Positions 6,214 to 8,718 of a stretch of 8,718 nt of DNA are shown one piece after another. The position numbers were made by a program, and so were the translations under genes. How positions within the stretch are numbered: position 1 is the stretch's first letter; every line of letters begins with the position of its first letter. Under the pieces are notes generated by a model, which searched no databases, was not told where the DNA came from, and saw only the letters and a list, made by a program, of their open reading frames with translations. This DNA comes from Pirellulaceae bacterium (GTDB lineage Bacteria > Planctomycetota > Planctomycetia > Pirellulales > Pirellulaceae). The stretch covers positions 1-8,718 of the forward strand of contig JASLRF010000075.1 of the NCBI GenBank assembly GCA_030744095.1. The letters run 5' to 3'.

Positions 6214-7056
6214 ATGGCCGAGACTCCCAACATTCGATTCTTGGTGTTTGACGTCGAAAGCGTTGCTGACGGTCAGCTAGTAAGCAAGATTCGCTTTCCC
6301 GGCGAAGACCTGACGCCGGCAGACGCGATCCGCAAATATCGTGACGAACTGATTGAGCAAAAGGGTACGGACTTCATTCCATATTCGTTCCAGATCCCAA
6401 TTTCCGTTGTCGCAGCCAAGGTCAGCGGCGACTATTCGCTCGTTGACATCGTTGCCTTGGATCAGCCAAAGTACCGGCCGCACAAGATTACCCAGGACTT
6501 TTGGCGTGGATGGGAGGCGTACCACAAGCCCACTTTGGTTACGTTCAATGGCCGTTCCTTTGACATCCCCTTGCTGGAACTCGCGGCATTCCGTTACGGG
6601 ATCAATGTGGGAAGTTGGCTGGCCACCAATGGCCCCAACTATCAACAGCCTCGGTATCGCTACAACACGTCGGCACATTTCGACCTCTATGAGATTCTTA
6701 CCAATTTTGGTTCATCCCGATTGACCGGCGGCTTGAATCTTTCAGCAAGCATGCTCGGAAAGCCCGGCAAGATGGACACGCAAGGATACATGGTTCAGGA
6801 TATGTATGACCAGGGTCAGCTGGCGGAGATCAATGATTATTGTCGCTGCGACGTCTTGGATACGTACTTCGTTTTTCTTCGCTTGGTGGTTGTCATGGGC
6901 AACTTGACACTTGATCAAGAGCAAGCGCTGGTGGCCACGGCGAAAACGTGGATCGAACAGCGAGCAGAAGACTCAGCGGCTTACCGTCTGTATCTGGAAC
7001 GTTGGGGCGATTGGAAGAATCCATGGACCTCGGCCGATCCTGTCTCGGATTCGTAA
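6214..7056 (+). CDS. PolB-like 3'-5' exonuclease (DnaQ/DEDDy fold)
   Basis: This 280-residue predicted DNA-processing exonuclease is of the stand-alone family related to the proofreading domain of family B polymerases (Pfam DNA_pol_B_exo2 type). The DEDDy motifs are visible. Exo I is FLVFDVES with D13 and E15. Exo II is TLVTFNGRSFDIPLLE with D117, where NG..FDIP is typical. A further Asp is D157 in HFDLYE. Exo III is NDYCRCDVLDTY with Y209 and D213. SRLTGGLNLSASMLGKPGK (168-186) matches the segment before Exo III in this family. No polymerase domain is present, and the length is normal for the stand-alone form. Its biological role is not well established; repair or nucleic-acid trimming is likely. 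ATG 6214 fits the short lead before Exo I, but no Shine-Dalgarno is visible. The STAS gene follows 47 bases downstream on the same strand. Confidence 0.88.
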   Translation: MAETPNIRFLVFDVESVADGQLVSKIRFPGEDLTPADAIRKYRDELIEQKGTDFIPYSFQIPISVVAAKVSGDYSLVDIVALDQPKYRPHKITQDFWRGWEAYHKPTLVTFNGRSFDIPLLELAAFRYGINVGSWLATNGPNYQQPRYRYNTSAHFDLYEILTNFGSSRLTGGLNLSASMLGKPGKMDTQGYMVQDMYDQGQLAEINDYCRCDVLDTYFVFLRLVVVMGNLTLDQEQALVATAKTWIEQRAEDSAAYRLYLERWGDWKNPWTSADPVSDS

Positions 7057-7092
7057 GTCGCGCTCGTCCACTCACAGCAAGTCTCCACAAAT

Positions 7093-7097
7093 AGGAA
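7093..7097 (+). promoter_or_regulatory. Ribosome binding site of the STAS gene
   Basis: AGGAA lies 6 bases before ATG 7104 and is one of the best Shine-Dalgarno sites in the window. It supports the chosen start. Confidence 0.6.
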
Positions 7098-7103
7098 CAG
7101 CCC

Positions 7104-7466
7104 ATGGCCGACTATCAGCATTTTTCCGTGCAACTCGTCGACGACATTGCTGTCCTGCAAGTGCTTGCGCCAAGACTCTCTGATTCGCTTACGGTGTCTG
7201 AGTTTCAGGATGAGTTATTGGAGATGATCGAGACTGAGCTTCCCAAAGAGCTCGTCGTCAGTTTCAAAGGGGTCCTTTGTTGTTCGACCGCGGTGATCAA
7301 TGGTCTGTTGCGAGCCAAGAAACAGCTGCTCGTTAGCGACGGGAGCCTGCGACTGTGTGGGATGAGCGACGTCATCCGGGAAGCGTATCGCATGTTGCAC
7401 TTGGACGGCACGGTGTTTGATATCGACGACACACTTGAGGAGTCATTGGCGGCGTTTGCAAGATGA
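7104..7466 (+). CDS. STAS-domain protein (anti-sigma-factor antagonist-like)
   Basis: This 120-residue single-domain protein has the SpoIIAA/RsbV-like STAS fold. Strands and helices follow the family: FSVQLVDDIAVLQVLAPRL at 7-25, a helix at about 33-46, then LVVSFKGVLCCSTAVINGLLRAKKQLL (about 50-75; key part CSTAVINGLL) and LRLCGMSDVIREAYRMLHLDGTVFDI at about 82-107. In SpoIIAA-type proteins the loop is DSSG, with the first Ser phosphorylated by the anti-sigma kinase. Here it is CSTA (60-63): the phospho-acceptor position is kept as S61, but the preceding Asp is Cys. From family knowledge it would act in the cytoplasm by partner switching with a kinase or sigma-factor regulator, or as a subunit of a larger sensory complex. 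No kinase, phosphatase or sigma factor is nearby, so the partner is unknown. It may share a transcript with the exonuclease gene. Confidence 0.85.
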   Translation: MADYQHFSVQLVDDIAVLQVLAPRLSDSLTVSEFQDELLEMIETELPKELVVSFKGVLCCSTAVINGLLRAKKQLLVSDGSLRLCGMSDVIREAYRMLHLDGTVFDIDDTLEESLAAFAR

Positions 7467-7501
7467 GCGATGTGAAACGTGTGCGCTCCTTGGAGAATGG
7501 G

Positions 7502-7528
7502 TCGCCGGATTCGTGAAGAATCAGGCGA
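7502..7528. terminator. Hairpin between convergent genes, possible bidirectional terminator
   Basis: TCGCC (7502-7506) pairs with GGCGA (7524-7528), and GATTC (7508-7512) pairs with GAATC (7518-7522). One G/A mismatch separates the two helices, and the loop is GTGAA. Ten pairs lie in the 70-base gap between the STAS stop (7466) and the VWA stop (7537), where a shared terminator is expected. Neither side has a real T-tract. Confidence 0.5.
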
Positions 7529-7536
7529 GTTCGACG

Positions 7537-8691
7537 TTACTCGTCCATGACCTTGAACGCTTCCAGGACTTTCGAGCGATATCGGCTGCCGAACACCAAG
7601 ATCAACAGTTGGGTCATGATCTGGCGTTCGTCGGCGGTAAGAAACGCTTCTCCGCCTCCCATCTGCGCGATCTCTTCAAACTCGGGGAGTTTGATCGGGC
7701 GGCGGCAGGTTACCGTACTGACGATCCCTTTGTCTTGCCGATGGAAATCGGAAGCAACTCGTAGGCATTCGTCATGATCTGAACGGTGCGGTGGTGCGTC
7801 ACCAAAAACGAGTATCACTTTACGAGCATTGCTGCGAAATTTGTTCTCTCGGACGGCCCATTTCAGTCCTTCCTGCACGGCTTCCGGAGTGTCACCACCG
7901 CCATTTGCATCAACGTCGCGCAGATAACTCTGAATGTCCTGCGTATCGTTCGTGAGCGGCAAGCCACGCACTACGTACTCTTCACCGTCGTCTCGATACG
8001 TGCAGAGCCCGATGCGCGCCTTGGGCACCATCTTTATGATCGTGTCGCCGATGCGTTTAATCTGTTCTTTGACCTCACGAATCTCGCCTCCCATACTTCC
8101 GGTGCTGTCGAACGTGATGACAATGTCCAGACCGTTGCGTCGCAGGTTTTGCAGCAAGCCATCCCAGCTGCCGCCCGCCATGGATCCTCCTGCGGCGGAA
8201 ACAGCACCGAAATTGAAGGCGCCGCTCTCTCCACCACTGCTCGACGGCGACGGAACGGTCAACTCAGCAAGCGCGGTCTCCGACGTCGCGTCGATCGTCG
8301 GTTCCACATCCAACGTCTCTTCGGCTTCGGCTTCCGCTGTTTCTTTGGTCGTCTCCTCGGAATCCAATTCCTCGTCATCCGCGTCGCCCAAGATCTCCGA
8401 CGGCAATTCGCCAATCAAGACATCTTCACCGAGTCCTTCGCCGCTGTACGAGTTGTATCCGATCAACGCCAGCACTAGCAGTAGGAACATGTGCACGACG
8501 ACGGAAACCAGGCCGGAAATGGAGTTCTCCCACCAGTGGGTGGATTCCGCTGTGATGGGCTTGTCGTCGTTTTCTTCCTCGGCGCGAGGCAATCGAATGC
8601 TGCCACCGCAATGGGGACATTGTCCGCGCCCGCTCAATTGATCCTTGGAGATCGTGAATGGTTGTCCGCAATGGATACATGAAAGTTGCAT
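7537..8691 (-). CDS. Membrane-anchored VWA-domain protein with N-terminal zinc ribbon
   Basis: This 384-residue protein has four parts. A zinc ribbon is at 5-28 (CIHC ... CPHC, cysteines 5, 8, 25, 28). A single membrane helix is at about 58-79. A very acidic Glu/Asp/Ala-rich linker (about 85-145) leads into a Ser/Gly-rich stretch (146-175). A von Willebrand A domain covers about 187-370. The metal (MIDAS) residues are present: D195-S-T-G-S199 in ITFDSTGSMGG, T268 in GGGDTPEAVQEGLKWA, and D298 in VFGDAPPH. The first motif is DxTxS rather than the commonest DxSxS. By topology the zinc ribbon would be cytoplasmic and the VWA domain outside the membrane. VWA domains bind protein ligands through a divalent metal, and no partner is evident here. 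ATG 8691-8689 puts the first CxxC right at the N-terminus; AAAGG lies 9 bases upstream as a modest ribosome site. The domain order is one I associate with planctomycetes. The gene is convergent with the STAS gene, and only 27 bases upstream are in the window. Confidence 0.88.
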   Translation of the reverse strand: MQLSCIHCGQPFTISKDQLSGRGQCPHCGGSIRLPRAEEENDDKPITAESTHWWENSISGLVSVVVHMFLLLVLALIGYNSYSGEGLGEDVLIGELPSEILGDADDEELDSEETTKETAEAEAEETLDVEPTIDATSETALAELTVPSPSSSGGESGAFNFGAVSAAGGSMAGGSWDGLLQNLRRNGLDIVITFDSTGSMGGEIREVKEQIKRIGDTIIKMVPKARIGLCTYRDDGEEYVVRGLPLTNDTQDIQSYLRDVDANGGGDTPEAVQEGLKWAVRENKFRSNARKVILVFGDAPPHRSDHDECLRVASDFHRQDKGIVSTVTCRRPIKLPEFEEIAQMGGGEAFLTADERQIMTQLLILVFGSRYRSKVLEAFKVMDE

Positions 8692-8718
8692 CGAAGAACG
8701 CCTTTGATCCAGCTTGGT

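Noticed and set aside
7417..7764. Plus-strand open frame of 115 codons overlapping the STAS end and running into the VWA gene
   Set aside because: It overlaps two well-supported genes, crosses their terminator-like hairpin, and its product resembles no family.
7786..8641. Two plus-strand open frames of 230 and 235 codons
   Set aside because: Both are antisense to the VWA gene. The Ser/Pro-rich one mirrors the acidic Glu/Asp/Ala linker on the other strand, and neither shows a domain.

Overview
The window reads as chromosomal DNA of a planctomycete, most likely from the Pirellulales/Rhodopirellula side of the phylum. This is inferred from the proteins, not from any marker gene. The STAS protein carries a CSTAVINGLL-type core, the VWA protein has an N-terminal zinc ribbon followed by a membrane anchor, and the ketosynthase-like protein has an altered active site; all three match forms I associate with planctomycetes. 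Genes are loosely spaced and Shine-Dalgarno sequences are weak or absent before several of them. I see no rRNA, tRNA, CRISPR array, transposase or phage gene.

Layout. Positions 1-111 are unexplained sequence ending in a stop in the frame of the next gene. Positions 112-1053 hold an ABC-exporter permease lacking its usual N-terminus, followed 15 bases later by its HlyD-type adaptor (1069-2433). These are two parts of one exporter; the ATPase is not in the window and is presumably upstream. After a 185-base gap with two hairpins comes a large GNAT-fold (YghO-like) acyltransferase (2619-3785). It converges on a small DoxX-like membrane protein on the minus strand (stop at 3863), with a terminator-like hairpin between them. 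About 500 bases without a convincing gene follow (4316-4821). They contain a plausible minus-strand promoter and a perfect 10-bp palindrome just upstream of the next gene.

The plus-strand block 4822-7466 has a beta-ketoacyl-synthase-fold protein whose nucleophilic Cys is Glu and whose second catalytic His is Asn, then a PolB-type 3'-5' exonuclease and, 47 bases later, a STAS-domain protein. The STAS gene converges on a minus-strand gene for a zinc-ribbon/TM/VWA protein (7537-8691), with a good hairpin between the two stops.

Apart from the exporter pair, and possibly the exonuclease-STAS pair, the genes look functionally unrelated. I do not see a coherent new multi-gene system. The best leads are the active-site-altered ketosynthase, the 5' boundary of the permease, and a possible frameshift at the start of the DoxX-like gene.
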